In this document: positions 49,600 through 58,364 of the stretch, one piece after another
Layout of the letters: every line of letters starts with the position of its first letter
Numbering within the stretch: the first letter of the stretch is position 1
DNA from: Streptomyces sp. AJS327
Lineage (GTDB): Bacteria; Actinomycetota; Actinomycetes; Streptomycetales; Streptomycetaceae
Assembly: GCF_013450295.1 (NCBI RefSeq)
Contig: NZ_SKBR01000001.1
Location: 2,058,501 to 2,122,500 of the forward strand
Length of the DNA: 64,000 nt
Direction of reading: 5' to 3'
Notes under the pieces: generated by a model
What the model saw: the letters and a program-made list of their open reading frames with translations, nothing else
Told to the model about the DNA's origin: nothing
The model's database searches: none
Position numbers and translations under genes: made by a program

Positions 49600-50649
49600 T
49601 CAGAAGTCGAGGAAGCCGTACAGGCCCAGGTGGTTGGACTTGGTGCCGCCCACGGTGTGGTCCACCGGCGAGTCGGCCACCTTCCCTCCGCCGAGGAACA
49701 GGTAGTCGATCTTGCGGGAGCCGTCGGTCGGCTTCGACCCGTGGCCGGTCATCCCCTGTTTGGCCAGGGTGTCGGCGGCTATGCCGGTCCGGTTGGCGTC
49801 GATGCCCACCACGCGGAGGGTGGAGGCGTTCATCAGCCGGGTCGCGTCCGCCCCGAGGCGGATCCCGCTGCCGCCGATCCCCTTGGTCTTCTCACCCCCA
49901 CAGGCGTTCTTGGCGTTCTCCTGCGGCAGGTGCATCGTCGCGGCGAACACCGAGGTGTCGGTGCCCTTGATGGTGAAGCGGGCGGCGATGGCGCTGGTGC
50001 GCCGCCACTTGTGCGCGTAGGTGGCGCCGTCGTCGTTGTTCGGCGGCTTGTAGAGCGTGCACCCCTTGCCGTCCTCGTACGAGGTGCCGGGCTTGAGCCA
50101 GCCCGCGCTCCAGTACTTCGACACGTCGCCGGAGGCGAGCCCGAGCCGCTGGGTGTTGTAGAGGATGCCGTTGGTCTGCTTCTTCTTGAGGTCGCCCAGC
50201 GACTGGTCGGAACAGTGGTGGCTGCCGCCCCACTCCCCGGGGTCCTCGTTGGCCAGCACGGCCTGGTACGTGCCCTTCGGCAGGCCGAACTTGGCCGACA
50301 GCTGGTCGGCGTAGGCGTCGGCCTGGCCCCGGCCGCGGATCTGCTGGACGATCAGTACGTCGGGCGCCTTGACGCCCGGGGTCCCCGTCTTGCCCTCGTC
50401 GTCCACCAGCAGGGACGACAGGTGGTCCGGCCCGGATACGCGGGTGCAGGAACCGTCCGCGTTGTTCCGCACCAGGTTCTCGATGTTGTTGTTGTAGACC
50501 CGCAGGGTGCGGTCCGCCGTGGGCCCCGGCGTTCCCGGGGGGTCGCCGCCCCGGTCGGTGGCGGCGTGCGCGACCAGCGAGGTGGTGAGGGCGGTCGCCA
50601 ACACCGCGCCGCCGGCGAGGCGGTAGGCGGTACGTCTGGGGAGGGGCAC
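49600..50649 (-). CDS. Secreted endonuclease/exonuclease/phosphatase-like protein
   Basis: 349-residue protein with an N-terminal signal peptide (RRTAYRLAGGAVLATALTTSLVAHA) and a DNase I/EEP-type fold. Recognisable parts are RVYNNNIENL, the HL pair (ATMHLPQ), the VVGIDANRTG catalytic Asp-x-Asn motif and SNHLGLYG near the end. The metal-binding glutamate that normally follows the first strand (QE motif) reads QQI here. GTG at 50649 with GAAGGAG upstream; the longer frame to 50868 is not used. It is probably a secreted nuclease or phosphodiesterase; the substrate is unclear. Confidence 0.87.
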   Translation of the reverse strand: MPLPRRTAYRLAGGAVLATALTTSLVAHAATDRGGDPPGTPGPTADRTLRVYNNNIENLVRNNADGSCTRVSGPDHLSSLLVDDEGKTGTPGVKAPDVLIVQQIRGRGQADAYADQLSAKFGLPKGTYQAVLANEDPGEWGGSHHCSDQSLGDLKKKQTNGILYNTQRLGLASGDVSKYWSAGWLKPGTSYEDGKGCTLYKPPNNDDGATYAHKWRRTSAIAARFTIKGTDTSVFAATMHLPQENAKNACGGEKTKGIGGSGIRLGADATRLMNASTLRVVGIDANRTGIAADTLAKQGMTGHGSKPTDGSRKIDYLFLGGGKVADSPVDHTVGGTKSNHLGLYGFLDF

Positions 50650-51087
50650 GGGTCGCTCCTTCGTCCGCGAGAGGTGGGATGCGGGGGCACGAGCCGCCAG
50701 AGTCACCACCTGACACCGACGGTGCCCACGGCGCGGAGACGAGGCTAGCGTGATGACGCGGACACTCCAACGGGGTGGGGCGTTCCCGTCGCCCACCCTC
50801 CCGGCCACCCGCCCGAAATACGCCAGTCCGCCCGCAGGCGACGGGGGCGTCGGGTTGCGCAACGTCAACTGACCGTCGCTCTGGGCCCGTTGGGAAGCGC
50901 GGGAGCTCCCGTTCCGGACAGGGGGATCGTCCGTTCCGGACCGGAGCGCCGTTCACCGGCGCGGAACCGCGCGCCGTCCGGCACCCGGCCCTGAGCCGCC
51001 GCCCACGGGAAGGTGGGCAGGTCAGGTGCGCCGCTGGCGTCGCGGAACAGGCTAGGCTCGGCCGGGAGACCGTCTGCTGGGAGCACC
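50650..51087. other. Divergent intergenic region
   Basis: 438 bases without a supported gene between the secreted protein and the deaminase. TAGGCT at 51053-51058 is a plausible -10 box for the deaminase, and TAGCCT on the minus strand near 50740 may serve the other side. Confidence 0.5.
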
Positions 51088-51564
51088 ATGGTGAACAAGG
51101 TTGAAGCGCGGCACCTGCGCCGCTGTGTGCAGCTGGCGGCCGAGGCCCTGGAGGCCGGTGACGAGCCGTTCGGCTCCGTGCTCGTCGGCGCGGACGGGAC
51201 GGTCCTCGCCGAGGACCGCAACCGGGTCGCCTCGGGCGACCGCACCCGCCACCCGGAGTTCGCGCTGGCCCGGTGGGCCGCGGCGAACATGGCCCCCGGG
51301 GAGCGCGCCGCGGCGACCGTCTTCACCTCAGGGGAGCACTGCCCGATGTGCGCCGCCGCGCACGCCTGGGTGGGGCTGGGCCGCATCGTGTACGTCAGCT
51401 CCTCCGAGCAACTCACCAGCTGGCTCGGCGAGTTGGGCGTGCCAGCCGCCCCCGTGCGGCCCCTGCCGATCCGGGAGGTGGCGCCGGAACTGGTGGTGGA
51501 GGGGCCGGTTCCCGACCTCGCGGACGAGGTACGCGCGTTGCACCGCCGCTGCCACCGCGCCTGA
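51088..51564 (+). CDS. Nucleoside/guanine deaminase-like protein
   Basis: 158-residue cytidine-deaminase-fold protein of the tRNA-adenosine/guanine deaminase group. The zinc site is given by HPE (in place of HAE) and HCPMC, with the proton-shuttling glutamate in the first motif. It would remove ammonia from a nucleobase or nucleoside. ATG at 51088 with GGGAG upstream. Its neighbours give no clear pathway. Confidence 0.88.
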   Translation: MVNKVEARHLRRCVQLAAEALEAGDEPFGSVLVGADGTVLAEDRNRVASGDRTRHPEFALARWAAANMAPGERAAATVFTSGEHCPMCAAAHAWVGLGRIVYVSSSEQLTSWLGELGVPAAPVRPLPIREVAPELVVEGPVPDLADEVRALHRRCHRA

Positions 51565-51620
51565 TGAACCGGCCCCGTGCCCCCCGGCGCCGCGAACGGT
51601 GGCCTCCGGCGCGCTGGCGT

Positions 51621-52139
51621 TCAACCAGGGGGTGTGGCGGGGGAGTTGTCGTTCCGTGCCGAACGGTGCGCGGGTGTGGGGGAGTCGATCTCCTCGGCGA
51701 CGAGCCGCCGGTATTCCGGGCAGCGGGTGACGTCCTCGTGCTCGCAGTTCAGCCTGCCCTCGATGAGCCGTAACGAGGCCTGGGCCGCGGCGATCCCCGA
51801 CCGGAGCTCCTCGGCCGCCGGGCGCAGGGTCTCGCGCCGGGCGGCGCGGTCGACGGAGGTGGACAGGCTCCGGATGGCGTCCAGGCCGAGCCCCGCCCGC
51901 TTGGCGATGAGGATCATCGCCACCCGGCTGAGGTCGTCCGCGCCGTAGCGGCGGCGCCCGGCGGCGTCCCGACCGGGGTGCAGCAGGCCCACCGACTCCC
52001 AGTGCCGCAGGACGTGGGGCGCCAGGCCGAACCGCGCGGCGAGGGCCCCGATGCCCAGGACGTCGGAGCGGGTGAGGGGCGCGGCGGGTGGGGTGGCGTC
52101 AGCGGGGGCGACGGGGCCGGTGGGCTGGCTTGACTTCAT
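51621..52139 (-). CDS. MerR-family transcriptional regulator
   Basis: 172-residue MerR protein. HTH and wing: LGIGALAARFGLAPHVLRHWESVGLLHPGRDAAGRRRYGADDL (about 26-70), then a coiled helix and a C-terminal region with two cysteines. ATG at 52139 lies inside a 22-bp near-perfect palindrome, so either the mRNA is leaderless or the regulator blocks its own start. It is divergent from the methyltransferase gene and probably controls it. Confidence 0.9.
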   Translation of the reverse strand: MKSSQPTGPVAPADATPPAAPLTRSDVLGIGALAARFGLAPHVLRHWESVGLLHPGRDAAGRRRYGADDLSRVAMILIAKRAGLGLDAIRSLSTSVDRAARRETLRPAAEELRSGIAAAQASLRLIEGRLNCEHEDVTRCPEYRRLVAEEIDSPTPAHRSARNDNSPATPPG

Positions 52140-52153
52140 GTCGACATTAAGAC
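52132..52153. promoter_or_regulatory. MerR-type operator over the merR start codon
   Basis: A 22-bp near-perfect palindrome centred on ATGTCGACAT (outer bases GAC and GAC/GTC arms, four mismatches). It covers the MerR ATG at 52137-52139. A TTGACT box is at 52130-52135 in the plus direction. Confidence 0.65.
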
Positions 52154-52167
52154 GCAGCCTGTCGGTC

Positions 52168-52944
52168 ATGTCCAACAACCAGGACGCGGTGGACGAGCAC
52201 CGCGACATCGAGAACCTGCTGTCCGTCCTCGACGCGGCGGACGAGCTGCCGGGCGCCGTCCGGCTGCGCGCCCGCTCCTACGAACTGCTGTCGCCCGCAC
52301 CGGAGTCGACCGTCGTCGACATCGGCTGTGGTTCCGGACGCGCCGTCGCCGAGCTGGCCGAACGCGGCGTCCACGCGGTGGGCGTCGACCCGAGCCCGGC
52401 CATGCTGGCGACCGCCCGGGCACGGTGGCCCGAGGTCGAGTTCCGGGAGGCGAGCGCGGAGGACCTGCCGTTCACCGACGGAAGCGTGCGCGGCTACCGC
52501 GCCGACAAGGTCCTGCACGTACTCCCGGAACCGGCCCGGGCCGTCGCGGAGGCACGGCGTGTCCTCGGTCCCGGCGGCAGGATCGTCCTGGCCGGGCAGG
52601 ACTGGGACGCCATCATGATCGACTCGGCCGACGCCGAACTCACCCGCGCCCTCGTCCACGCCCGCGCCGACCTCCTGGGAGCGCCCCGCGCTGGCCGCCA
52701 GTACCGGGCTCTGCTGCTGGACGGCGGCTTCGAGGAGGTCACCGTCGAGGCGCACACGGGAGTGTTCACCGATCCCGGGATGCTGTCGCTGCTCACCCGG
52801 CTCGCCGAAGCGGCCTGTGCGCACGGTGCCGTCAGCCGTTCCCGGACCGGGGAGTGGCTCGCCGAGCAGCGCCAACGCGCCCAGAGCGGCCGCTTCCTGG
52901 TCGCCATTCCGCTCTTCGTGGCCGCCGCCACCGCCCCGGACTGA
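52168..52944 (+). CDS. SAM-dependent methyltransferase
   Basis: About 258-residue class I methyltransferase. SAM-binding motif I is VVDIGCGSGRA, motif II VGVDPSP, then EASAEDLPF and LGPGGRIVL. ATG at 52168 is preferred because an earlier ATG at 52138 lies in the operator and adds an atypical lead. The methyl acceptor cannot be predicted. Ends before a strong hairpin. Confidence 0.88.
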   Translation: MSNNQDAVDEHRDIENLLSVLDAADELPGAVRLRARSYELLSPAPESTVVDIGCGSGRAVAELAERGVHAVGVDPSPAMLATARARWPEVEFREASAEDLPFTDGSVRGYRADKVLHVLPEPARAVAEARRVLGPGGRIVLAGQDWDAIMIDSADAELTRALVHARADLLGAPRAGRQYRALLLDGGFEEVTVEAHTGVFTDPGMLSLLTRLAEAACAHGAVSRSRTGEWLAEQRQRAQSGRFLVAIPLFVAAATAPD

Positions 52945-52992
52945 GCGCCGCCCCGCCGGTGGGCCTCCGGGGGCTCGTGGGCGGGGCGGCGC
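52945..52992 (+). terminator. Hairpin after methyltransferase gene
   Basis: GCGCCGCCCCGCC (52945-52957) pairs perfectly with GGCGGGGCGGCGC (52980-52992), starting right after the stop codon. Confidence 0.8.
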
Positions 52993-53280
52993 CGGGGCCG
53001 CTCCAGGTGGCCTCACCAACCGACGGGCGTGAGGCGGGAGTCGGGCGATCGACCGCCGTCGGAGCGGCGCTGGAGGGCCAGTTCACGCACACCCGTCAGC
53101 ACGGCACCCCGAAACCGGCCCGCCCCGACGGCGCGGCCGCACCCGTCAGCTCGCGCGTCCCTCCTGGCCTCCGCGCGTCCTCCGGGGCGCTGTACGAAGA
53201 GGCGCGCCCGCCACGGCGCGAAGAGGCCCGCACGCAGGGTGGGGTGGCGCCTCGCCGTCCCAACGCCCGTCCGGGGGCGC
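52993..53280. other. Intergenic remainder, no gene seen
   Basis: With the hairpin, the spacer from 52945 to 53280 is 336 bases long and holds no supported gene. Confidence 0.55.
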
Positions 53281-53715
53281 TCAGTCGAGGCAGAACTCGT
53301 TGCCCTCGACGTCCCGCATGGCCAGGCAGGACTCGTTCTCCTCGTCGGCGGTCAGCAGCTGTACGCGCTCGGCGCCGAGCGCGATCAGCCGCGCGCCCTC
53401 GGCCTCCAGCGCGGCCACGCGCTCCTCGCCCACCAGTCCGACGGCGGACCGTACGTCGAGGTGCACCCGGTTCTTGACGACCCTGCCCTCGGGAACACGC
53501 TGGAAGAACAGGCGGGGGCCCACTCCCGTGGGGTCCACGCAGGCGCACCACGCGTCCCGCTCCTCGGGAGGCAGCGAACGGTTGAGGTCGTCCCAGCTGT
53601 CGAACCCCTTGGGCGGTGGCGGTACGACGTACCCCAGCACCTCGCACCAGAAGCGAGCGACACGCTCGGGCTCCGCGCAGTCGAAGGTGACCTGGAACTG
53701 CTTGATCGATGACAT
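53281..53715 (-). CDS. VOC-family (glyoxalase-like) protein
   Basis: 144-residue single VOC-domain protein. It shows the pattern FDCAEPERVARFWCEVLGY, a central RLFFQRVPEG, RVHLDV and a final MRDVEGNEFCL. The typical metal residues are partly present (H in VHLDV, E in GNEFCL). Such proteins are often antibiotic- or toxin-binding or isomerases; no specific role is clear. ATG at 53715. Confidence 0.87.
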   Translation of the reverse strand: MSSIKQFQVTFDCAEPERVARFWCEVLGYVVPPPPKGFDSWDDLNRSLPPEERDAWCACVDPTGVGPRLFFQRVPEGRVVKNRVHLDVRSAVGLVGEERVAALEAEGARLIALGAERVQLLTADEENESCLAMRDVEGNEFCLD

Positions 53716-53859
53716 CGGCGCACCCTAACAGCGGGATTCCGGCGCCCGCCTCCCCATGTCGGGCCCCTCGGCGCCGGTGGCGGCCGTGTCGCCCACCGCC
53801 CCTCCGTCCGGTGAGGGGGACCGGCGGGCGGAGGCGAACAACCGTGAGGGCAAGGGGAG

Positions 53860-54267
53860 TTGACGGGCCGTACCGGGCCGCTCCGGGCCGACCGGCCCCG
53901 CGCCGTCGCGGACGGGGCCCGCCGGTACGGGCTCCACGCGGATCTGGTGCGGCGGCTGCGCTCCGACGCGGACCCCCGCGAGAAGCGGTGCGACCCCGCG
54001 ACCCTCGTCGCCCTGTCGCGGCTGTGGGGGCACCGGGGCTGGACCGGAGCGCGGATGGCGCCTGATCCGGAGGAGAGCGGTGACGCGCTGTGCAGCCCCC
54101 TGTTCGACTGTTCCACTCCGCACGGGGATGCCCCGCTGATCGGCCTGGCCGGTCGCGTGCTCGACCACGGCGACCGGCTCGACGAGCCGTACACGCTGGA
54201 GGAGGCGCTCCAGCGGGAGGCGAGGCACGAGGCGGAGCTTCGCGAGCTGACAACTCGCCGGGGCTGA
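53860..54267 (+). CDS. Hypothetical protein
   Basis: Not recognised. 135 residues, with a basic first half and a second half (PLIGLAGRVLDHGDRLDEPYTLEEALQREARHEAELREL) that looks like a real soluble protein. Start is TTG at 53860 with AAGGGGAG directly before it, though too close for an ideal site; a later start is possible. Frames on the other strand look less protein-like. Confidence 0.5.
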   Translation: MTGRTGPLRADRPRAVADGARRYGLHADLVRRLRSDADPREKRCDPATLVALSRLWGHRGWTGARMAPDPEESGDALCSPLFDCSTPHGDAPLIGLAGRVLDHGDRLDEPYTLEEALQREARHEAELRELTTRRG

Positions 54268-54420
54268 CGGTCGGTTACGCGGACTGGCGGGCCGTCAGGG
54301 ACGTGTGGAACCTGGCGACAGCGCGACGGGGTCACGGCCCGTCCTCGGTGCGTGTCCGCCACGTCCGTGTCACGGCTGGGGATCGAGCGGTGGGTGGGTG
54401 CCGGGGCTCGGGTGGAGTGG

Positions 54421-55335
54421 TCATCTCCCGTACGGGACGAGGCACTTCGCCGGGTCCACCCGGTCCGTGGTGTCGAGGAACGGTGCGAGCGCCTGGGCCA
54501 CCGAGGACAGGCGTCGCCACAGCCGTGGTGACCGCATCGGCCAGAACCCCTCGCGGATCAGGAACAGTTCGGTTCCGACGATCTCCATCCGCACCGACCG
54601 GCCGAACCCGCGGGCCTGTTCGACGACGCCGCTCCCGAGCAGCGGTCCCAGCAGCGGGTGCGTGGGCCCGGCCGACCACACCGAGGTGCCCGCCGGGCCG
54701 CCGACCGGCTCGACGTCCTTCAGTTCACGGGGGAGTGCGGGTGAGCGACGGGCCACCAGGGTGCGCGGGCAGGACTCCCGCAGCCGGAACACCGCGTAGC
54801 CGTGGGTGACGCTCCAGCCTTCGGCGTCATCGCCGCCCGAGGTCTCCTCGTACCGCGCGACGGCGAAGCCCCGTGGCCCCGGCACCGTGATCCGGTCCCG
54901 GTGGCGCCGCCGCGCGGCGGCGCCGGAGACGTGTGCCGCGAGCCGTCTCGGCTCCGGTTCGGGGCGGTACTCCATGCCGTTGACGCGCGCGAACTCGGCC
55001 AGCCGGAACCGGGCGCGGACCCGGGGCCGCCAGAGGTCCCGGCGCGACCAGTACAGCGCCATCAGCGTGCTCCCCGACCACAGCGCCGACGCGCAGATCG
55101 CGAGCGCGGTGGGTGCGCCGGTGACGAAGAGGGCGAGCGGCAGGGCGGGCACCCCGACCCCGAACACCACGGCGAGCACGGCGTGTTCGGACCGCTCGCG
55201 CCAGGACGGCCGGGCGAGTTCCGTTCCGTGCCGGCCCGCGACCGTCTCGGCGCGGTACCGGTGCCACCGCGCCCGGGACAGCCGCCCGGTCAGCGGCGCG
55301 GTGTCCCACGCGGTGTCCCCTCGTGCGTCGTTCAC
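54421..55335 (-). CDS. Hypothetical membrane protein
   Basis: About 304 residues. Two hydrophobic helices (HAVLAVVFGVGVPALPLALFV and LAICASALWSGSTLMALYW) lie at about 50-95 as a hairpin, then a long cytoplasmic part with strand-rich pattern (FRLAEFARVNGMEYRPEPEP, VWSAGPTHPLLGPLL, GTELFLIREGFW). No enzyme motif seen. GTG at 55335 with GGGAAGGCGAG upstream; the open frame extends further but overlaps spacer DNA. Family unknown. Confidence 0.75.
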   Translation of the reverse strand: MNDARGDTAWDTAPLTGRLSRARWHRYRAETVAGRHGTELARPSWRERSEHAVLAVVFGVGVPALPLALFVTGAPTALAICASALWSGSTLMALYWSRRDLWRPRVRARFRLAEFARVNGMEYRPEPEPRRLAAHVSGAAARRRHRDRITVPGPRGFAVARYEETSGGDDAEGWSVTHGYAVFRLRESCPRTLVARRSPALPRELKDVEPVGGPAGTSVWSAGPTHPLLGPLLGSGVVEQARGFGRSVRMEIVGTELFLIREGFWPMRSPRLWRRLSSVAQALAPFLDTTDRVDPAKCLVPYGR

Positions 55336-55806
55336 GCCCTCGCCTTCCCGGTGACAGTGCCCGCCCACGATGGTCCCACCCCAACAGGCCCCTGACGAGG
55401 GGAGGTTGGGTTCCTCGGGAGTCAGGCGGCCCCGTACCGGCCGCCGTTGACCGAGGGCGGCGCTTCCCCGGGGGTGGCGCCTTCCCGCGTGGTGCTGCTC
55501 CCCGTGGGACGTGGCCGCTCCGTGCCGGTGGGGTGGAGGAGGGGCCCACGGGGGTGACGCTCCGGGGGGCTTGATTGGACGAACGTTCAGGAGGCAGACT
55601 GGGTCGGACGGCCGGGCGCGACCGCCGTTCCCACCGCCGCGACCAGCGGGGACGCCGCGCCGGAGCGGTGCGGAACGGTGGGCCGGGACCGGCACGGTGC
55701 GGGGGAACGTCCGGGGCGTGTGACCGGGGAGCGGGGGAGTGCCCGGACCACCGGGCCAGGACGGCGGCCGCTGTCCCGACGTCGATCGAGGGAAGGGCCG
55801 AAGCGT
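55336..55806. other. Divergent intergenic region with TetR operator
   Basis: 471 bases without a supported gene. It contains the shared operator at 55576-55589. The remaining sequence is GC-rich and shows no second operator. Confidence 0.6.
55576..55589. promoter_or_regulatory. Shared TetR-type operator TGGACGAACGTTCA
   Basis: The 14 bases are identical to 63295-63308. Read on the other strand they are TGAACG-tt-CGTCCA, a 6-2-6 repeat with one mismatch. A TTGATT box lies just upstream at 55571-55576, so binding would cover the promoter of the SDR/SDR/VOC operon. Confidence 0.75.
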
Positions 55807-56595
55807 ATGAAGCTGGCAGGCAAGACCGCGCTCGTCACCGGTGGGCGGGGCGGTATCGGCCGGGCGATCGTCGCCCGGTTCCTCCGCGAGGGCGCCGAGG
55901 TCCACGTCGCGGACCTGCCCGGGCGGGACCCGGCGGGGCCCGAGGGCGACGGCCGGTTCCTGAGCCTGGACGTCACCTCGGAGGACCAGGTCACGCGGGC
56001 GATGGCCGAGATCCGCGAGCGCTCCGGGAAGCTCGACGTCCTCGTGAACGCGGCGGGGATCGAGCTGGAGAAGACGATCGAGGACACCACGCTCGACGAG
56101 TGGAACCAGTCCTTCGCGGTCAACGTGACCGGCACTTTTCTGACCTGCAAGCACGCCCTGCCACTGCTCCGGAACGCGGTACGGGGCGACACCACCGCCT
56201 CGGTCGTCAACTTCGGCTCGTACGACGGGTTCCTGGCCGACCCCGGACTAGCGGCGTACTGCGCCAGCAAGGGCGCGGTGCACGCCCTGACCCGCGCGCT
56301 CGCCTGTGACCACGGCCCCGAGGGCATCCGCGTCAACGCGGTCTGCCCCGGCTACATCGACACCCCGATGTTGCAGAGCTTCTTCAACGGCGCCGGATCG
56401 GGCGGGGCCGGGCGCGACATCGGCCAGCTCCAGGAGGCGGTCCGCGGCGTCCACCCGATCCGCCGCTACGGGACGCCGGAGGACATCGCCAACCTCGTCA
56501 ACTGGCTGGCCTCGGACGAGGCCGGCTACGCGGCGGGGCAGCTCTGGGTCCTGGACGGTGGACTGTCGGCGCAGGCACAGCAGATGAGGCTCTGA
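55807..56595 (+). CDS. SDR-family oxidoreductase
   Basis: 262-residue classical SDR. TGGRGGIG binds nucleotide, NAAG is the second motif, FGSYDG gives the catalytic serine and YCASK the active site. The tail (QAQQMRL) is family-typical of 3-oxoacyl-ACP reductase or hydroxybutyrate dehydrogenase relatives. ATG at 55807 with GGAAGGG upstream; the in-frame lead from 55678 is not used. First gene of a three-gene operon under the shared TetR-type operator. Confidence 0.92.
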   Translation: MKLAGKTALVTGGRGGIGRAIVARFLREGAEVHVADLPGRDPAGPEGDGRFLSLDVTSEDQVTRAMAEIRERSGKLDVLVNAAGIELEKTIEDTTLDEWNQSFAVNVTGTFLTCKHALPLLRNAVRGDTTASVVNFGSYDGFLADPGLAAYCASKGAVHALTRALACDHGPEGIRVNAVCPGYIDTPMLQSFFNGAGSGGAGRDIGQLQEAVRGVHPIRRYGTPEDIANLVNWLASDEAGYAAGQLWVLDGGLSAQAQQMRL

Positions 56596-56683
56596 TGGAC
56601 ACCACTCCGAGGCGGCTCCGGTCCGCCACCGTCCGACGGCAGGACCGGCCGGGGCACGCCCCCGTCCACCACGGGGGTGCCCG

Positions 56684-57433
56684 ATGACGGGGCACACCGC
56701 GATCGTGACCGGCGGGGGCCGGGGAATCGGGCGCGCCGTGGTGGAGCGGCTCCGGGCCGACGGAGCGCGCGTGCTGACGTGCGGGCGCGGTGACCGGCCC
56801 GCCGACCTGCCCGGGGACGTGCCGTGGGTACGGGCCGACGTGGCGCGCCCGGGGGAGGTGGAGCGGGTCCTCGCGGAGGCGAACCGGGAGTTCGGGCCGG
56901 TCTCGCTGCTCGTCAACAACGCGGGCGTCCAGGTCGAGAGGACCGTCACGGAGACCACCGACGCGGACTGGGACCTGGTGGTGGGCGTGAACTGCCGGGG
57001 AACCTTCGCCGCGTGCCGCGCGGTGCTCCCCCAGATGACCGAGCACGGCGGCGTGATCGTCAACATCGGTTCCATCTCCGGTGAGGTGGCCGACCCGAAC
57101 ATGGCCCTCTACAACGCGTCGAAGGCGTTCGTGCACGGGCTCACCCGCTCGATCGCCGTGGACCACGGACCGGCGGTGCGGTGCAACGCGATCCAGCCCG
57201 GCTGGATCATGACGGCGATGGCCGAGGACGGCTTCGCGCTCGCCGGTGACCCGGAGGCGGCCCGCCGGGACGCGCTCGCCCGCCACCCCGTCGGCCGCTT
57301 CGGTGAGCCAGCGGACATCGCGAACGCCGTGGCCTGGCTCGCCTCGGCGGAGTCCCGTTACGTCACGGGCCAGACGTTCACCCTGGACGGCGGCCTCACC
57401 GCCGCCTCCCCGCTCAACCCGGGACTCTTCTGA
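56684..57433 (+). CDS. SDR-family oxidoreductase
   Basis: 249-residue SDR with TGGGRGIG, NNAG, catalytic serine in NIGSISG and YNASK. It resembles glucose/3-hydroxybutyrate dehydrogenase-type enzymes. ATG at 56684, 88 bases after the first SDR. The stop shares a base with the next ATG (TGATG), so the VOC protein is coupled. Together the two SDRs might oxidise and re-reduce a hydroxyl, as in stereo-inversion, but that is speculative. Confidence 0.92.
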   Translation: MTGHTAIVTGGGRGIGRAVVERLRADGARVLTCGRGDRPADLPGDVPWVRADVARPGEVERVLAEANREFGPVSLLVNNAGVQVERTVTETTDADWDLVVGVNCRGTFAACRAVLPQMTEHGGVIVNIGSISGEVADPNMALYNASKAFVHGLTRSIAVDHGPAVRCNAIQPGWIMTAMAEDGFALAGDPEAARRDALARHPVGRFGEPADIANAVAWLASAESRYVTGQTFTLDGGLTAASPLNPGLF

Positions 57434-58275
57434 TGACCGCCTCCCCACCGCCCGCCGGATCAACGGAGCCCGCCGCGTCCAGCCCGCCTGCGGTGGGCGC
57501 GGCGGCCGGGCCGGGCGGCGGCCCGGACCTGGACCACACCTCCTTCGCGGTGCACGACGCGCTGGGCTGGGCACGCCGGCTGCGGCGGGAGCTGGGCGCG
57601 ACGCCCATCACCGGTGAGGTCCTGGCGGAGTTCCGGTACCTGCTGCTGTACGCGGGGTCGGCGAGCGCGGGCGCCCGGCTGGAGCTGATGGAGCCGACCG
57701 GCGCCGGTTTCCTCGCCGGGTACCTCGCCAAGCGCGGCGAGGGACCGCACCATCTGACGTTCACCGTGCCGGACCTGCGCGCCGCGGTCGCCCGGGCGCG
57801 GGCCGTCGGCGCGGACGTGGTGGGCGAGAGCTACCACCACCCGCCGTGGCGTGAGGCGTTCATCCGGCCGGACGGCAGACACGGCGTGGTCGTGCAGCTC
57901 GCCCAGTCCGACCGCGCCTACCCGGCCCCGGGCGAGCTGCTGGCCAGCCGCGACCGGGACCCGGAGACGCTGCCCAGCGTCAGTGGGGCGACCGAGCCAC
58001 TGTGGTGGACCTCGCTGTGGGAGACCGTTCCCGGCCCCGTCGCCGAACTCGGCGCCACCCGGCTCGCGTCCACCGATCCGGAGTTCTCCCGGCGCCTCTT
58101 CGGGGACGTCCTGGGCGGCGCGGCGCGGGCGGCGGAGGACCACGTGGAGTTCGCGTGGCCGAGCGGGAGCGTGCGGGTGTTCCCCGCCGAACGGCCCGGC
58201 GTGCGGGGCGTGGACCTGCCGGACGGCCGCCCCAGCGGACCGCGGATCGGCCCCGCGGCGATCGGCCCGGACTGA
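57433..58275 (+). CDS. VOC-family protein, two-module
   Basis: 280-residue VOC protein. The first module reads LDHTSFAVHDALGWARRLRREL, LELMEPTG, HHLTFTVPDL; the second is reduced (RLASTDPEFSRRLFGDVLGG, HVEFAWPSGSVRVF). Metal residues H and E are seen in the first module. The first module resembles methylmalonyl-CoA epimerase and 4-hydroxyphenylpyruvate-type VOC folds. The first about 30 residues are Ala/Pro-rich. Role in the operon unknown. Confidence 0.85.
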   Translation: MTASPPPAGSTEPAASSPPAVGAAAGPGGGPDLDHTSFAVHDALGWARRLRRELGATPITGEVLAEFRYLLLYAGSASAGARLELMEPTGAGFLAGYLAKRGEGPHHLTFTVPDLRAAVARARAVGADVVGESYHHPPWREAFIRPDGRHGVVVQLAQSDRAYPAPGELLASRDRDPETLPSVSGATEPLWWTSLWETVPGPVAELGATRLASTDPEFSRRLFGDVLGGAARAAEDHVEFAWPSGSVRVFPAERPGVRGVDLPDGRPSGPRIGPAAIGPD

Positions 58276-58327
58276 CCCCGACGGCCGAACGGCCAGCCGC
58301 GCGGCGGACGGACCCGGTACCGCCGCC

Positions 58328-58361
58328 CGTACGGGCCGGACCGCCCGGAGGGGCCCGTACG
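58328..58361. terminator. Hairpin between convergent VOC and TetR genes
   Basis: CGTACGGGCC (58328-58337) pairs perfectly with GGCCCGTACG (58352-58361) over a 14-base loop. Can terminate both genes. Confidence 0.75.
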
Positions 58362-58364
58362 CGG

